From Thiothrix winogradskyi (GTDB lineage: Bacteria; Pseudomonadota; Gammaproteobacteria; Thiotrichales; Thiotrichaceae): a stretch of DNA of 64,000 bases. The stretch covers positions 2,728,001 through 2,792,000 of the forward strand of contig NZ_CP091244.1 of assembly GCF_021650935.1 (NCBI RefSeq), given 5' to 3'. Shown one piece after another: positions 63,101 to 64,000 of the stretch. The notes below the pieces were generated by a model that ran no database searches, was not told where the DNA came from, and saw only the letters and a program-made list of their open reading frames with translations. The number at the start of each line of letters is the position of its first letter. The first letter of the stretch is position 1. Position numbers and translations under genes: made by a program.

Positions 63101-63895
63101 CTGACGGATGAGGTGGTGGGCGAGGAATGCACTAAGTTGTATGCGGATGCGCAGGCGATGTTACAGCAGATGGTGGCGGAAAAGTGGGTGCAGGCTAAAG
63201 CGGTGGTTGGGTTCTTCCCGGCGAATGCGCAAGGCGATGATGTGGTGTTGTATACCGATGAGAGCCGTACACAAACCTTGAGCGTGTTGCATAATTTGCG
63301 GATGCAGATGGAGCGTAATGGGCAGCAGCCGAATTTCTGTTTGGGGGATTTTGTTGCGCCTGTGGAATCGGGTAAGGCGGACTGGATGGGCGTGTTTGCG
63401 GTGAGTACCGGCTTTGGCATTGAAGCGCACTTGAAAGCCTTCCGCGAAAAGCACGACGATTACAGCGCGATTATGCTGGAAGCTTTGTGTGACCGTTTGG
63501 CGGAAGCCTTGGCAGAGCGGATGCACGAGCGCGTGCGTAAGGAATTCTGGGGTTATGCGGCGGATGAAACGCTGGATAATAACGCGATGATTGCCGAGAA
63601 ATATCAGGGGATTCGCCCTGCCCCCGGCTATCCAGCTTGCCCTGATCACACCGAAAAAGGCACGTTGTGGACGTTGCTGGATGTTGAGGCGAATACGGGG
63701 ATGATCATTACCGAATCGTTTGCGATGTATCCGGCGGCTTCAGTGTCGGGCTGGTATTTCAGCCACCCGGATTCACGGTACTTCGGGATTGGGCGGATTG
63801 CGCGGGATCAGGTCGAGGATTATGCCAAGCGTAAGGGGATGACGTTGGCGGAAGCGGAACGGTGGTTGGCTCCGGTGTTGGGGTATGAGGCTTAA
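60173..63895 (+). CDS. metH: Cobalamin-dependent methionine synthase MetH
   Basis: MetH methylates homocysteine from 5-methyltetrahydrofolate via cobalamin. The 1240-residue product has the four modules in order: homocysteine domain (zinc GGCCGTSPAHI, near residue 308), folate domain (GERTNVTGSIKFKRLI), B12 domain with DVHDIGKNIVG (Asp/His near 756-758), and the SAM-binding reactivation domain (about 945-1240, with RPAPGYPACPDHTEK). Between the B12 and reactivation domains the frame crosses a palindromic repeat half (62949-62995). Its 203-bp upstream region has no identified riboswitch. Confidence 0.96.
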   Translation: MNRTTQLQNALADRILILDGAMGTMIQRYKLEEADYRGTRFADWHKDIKGNNDLLVLTKPEVIRTIHGEYLAAGADILETNTFNATTISMHDYDMQDLSYEINVEAAKLARSVADEYSTPDKPRFVAGVLGPTSRTCSISPDVNDPGFRNVTFDALVTAYMESTRGLIEGGADIILIETIFDTLNAKAAVFAVKQVFDEDNIELPIMISGTITDASGRTLSGQTTEAFYNALAHADAISFGLNCALGPDLLRQYVEEMSRVCASHVSAHPNAGLPNEMGEYDMDGAEMAVHIREWAQSGFLNIVGGCCGTSPAHIKAIADAVAGIAPRQLPTLAKECRLSGLEPFNIGANSLFVNVGERTNVTGSIKFKRLIKEGNYTEALEVALEQVESGAQIIDVNMDEGLLDAEKEMTRFLNLIASEPDIARVPVMVDSSKWEVIEAGLKCIQGKGIVNSISMKEGEEKFIAQAKLVRRYGAAVIVMAFDEQGQADTQARKIEICTRAYKILTEQVGFPPEDIIFDPNIFAVATGIDEHNNYAVDFIEATRWIRQNLPHAHISGGVSNVSFSFRGNNPVREAIHSVFLYHAIKAGMDMGIVNAGQMAIYDDIPAELRDAVEDVIQNKDAAATERLLDIAAKYKGDGSAEVKKEDLEWRSWPVEKRLEHALVKGIDAFVNEDTEEARVKLGRPLLVIEGPLMDGMNVVGDLFGAGKMFLPQVVKSARVMKKSVAYLDPFMEAEKAGYEVQANGKILMATVKGDVHDIGKNIVGVVLQCNSYEVIDLGVMVSAEKILQVAREQKVDIIGLSGLITPSLDEMVHVAKEMQRQDFHVPLLIGGATTSKIHTAVKIEPQFKNDIVVYVPDASRAVGVASALLSKEQKPDYVASIRAEYEQVRVKRAANQTERKLVSIAAARANKFQVDWAGYTPPKPKTLTPQPPLPEVEGGKNIIVFGDYPLDELVERIDWTPFFRSWELAGRFPDILTDEVVGEECTKLYADAQAMLQQMVAEKWVQAKAVVGFFPANAQGDDVVLYTDESRTQTLSVLHNLRMQMERNGQQPNFCLGDFVAPVESGKADWMGVFAVSTGFGIEAHLKAFREKHDDYSAIMLEALCDRLAEALAERMHERVRKEFWGYAADETLDNNAMIAEKYQGIRPAPGYPACPDHTEKGTLWTLLDVEANTGMIITESFAMYPAASVSGWYFSHPDSRYFGIGRIARDQVEDYAKRKGMTLAEAERWLAPVLGYEA
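62949..62995. repeat. Half-palindrome inserted in frame in metH
   Basis: ACCCTCACCCCCCAACCCCC, then CTCTCCCAGAGGTAGAGGG, equals the left half of the nSTAND insertion at 58173-58278 with small changes. It reads TLTPQPPLPEVEGG in frame, in the linker between the B12 and reactivation domains. Confidence 0.85.
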
Positions 63896-63973
63896 AGCAT
63901 AGTAGTTCAGGCTGCTTGTTCAACTACGACAACCCTAATGCACGAAGTTTGTATCCATGTTAGGCTTTCAATA

Positions 63974-64000
63974 TGAAAATTTACCTTGATGTTTGTTGCC
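63974..64000 (+). CDS. PIN-domain protein, start only (cut by the window end)
   Basis: ATG 63974 opens a frame reading MKIYLDVCC up to the window edge. That start, with Asp6, is typical of one group of VapC-like PIN proteins (MKIYLDVCCLNRPF in relatives, recalled). No antitoxin gene is seen in the 78 bp between metH and it. Confidence 0.5.

Overview
The window reads as a chromosomal segment of a gammaproteobacterium, most likely a Thiothrix-like member of the Thiotrichales. This is an inference from gene content and order (smc-zipA, ftsK-lolA-rarA, bioH/bioC, gntR-prpBC-acnD-prpF-prpE, stand-alone metH) and from the many 'CCCCTCTCC...GGAGAGGGG' palindromes. No rRNA or tRNA gene and no CRISPR array was seen.

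Layout. 1-13.5 kb is mostly housekeeping: a truncated TrkA-N protein, a helix-hairpin-helix protein with a Lys/Ala tail, zipA and smc, queF, a cyclophilin, a duplicated CMD-domain protein, an alkyltransferase-like protein, an unrecognised 496-residue protein, a pseudokinase/repeat protein and a methyltransferase. 13.7-25.6 kb is an integron: an integrase with a long N-terminal extension on the minus strand, a roughly 0.9-kb hairpin-rich leader, then cassettes in the opposite direction. They encode an OXA-2-group (OXA-46-like) beta-lactamase, an AadA1-like adenylyltransferase, a short-chain dehydrogenase, two tandem copies of an Rnk-like cassette, a split DarT-like toxin with a NADAR antitoxin, a membrane protein and an AbrB/PIN toxin-antitoxin pair. 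An insertion sequence with a 9-bp target duplication closes the array, next to a CopG-like antitoxin.

25.7-44.8 kb returns to core genes: rarA, lolA, ftsK, trxB, aat, a YceH-like gene, pepN, a Nudix hydrolase, a CDGSH protein, bioC and bioH (separated by a two-gene insertion that leaves a remnant of an older bioH end), an orphan VapB, plsY, recD and galU. 45-53.6 kb is a 2-methylcitrate (propionate) operon: GntR regulator, prpB, prpC, acnD, prpF and prpE. 53.8-60 kb holds a two-gene TIR plus nSTAND-WD40 module whose second gene is cut by an IS982-type element. metH fills the end, followed by the first codons of a PIN-domain gene.

The most unusual features are: (i) palindromic repeats inserted in frame inside smc, pepN, metH and the nSTAND gene, two of them giving nearly the same peptide in unrelated proteins; (ii) an integron cassette carrying a DarT-like toxin fused to an extra N-terminal domain, split so that the expected catalytic Glu lies in a second reading frame, next to a NADAR antitoxin; (iii) clinical-type resistance cassettes behind a non-class-1 integrase; (iv) the TIR/nSTAND-WD40 pair; and (v) the bioH 3'-end scar.
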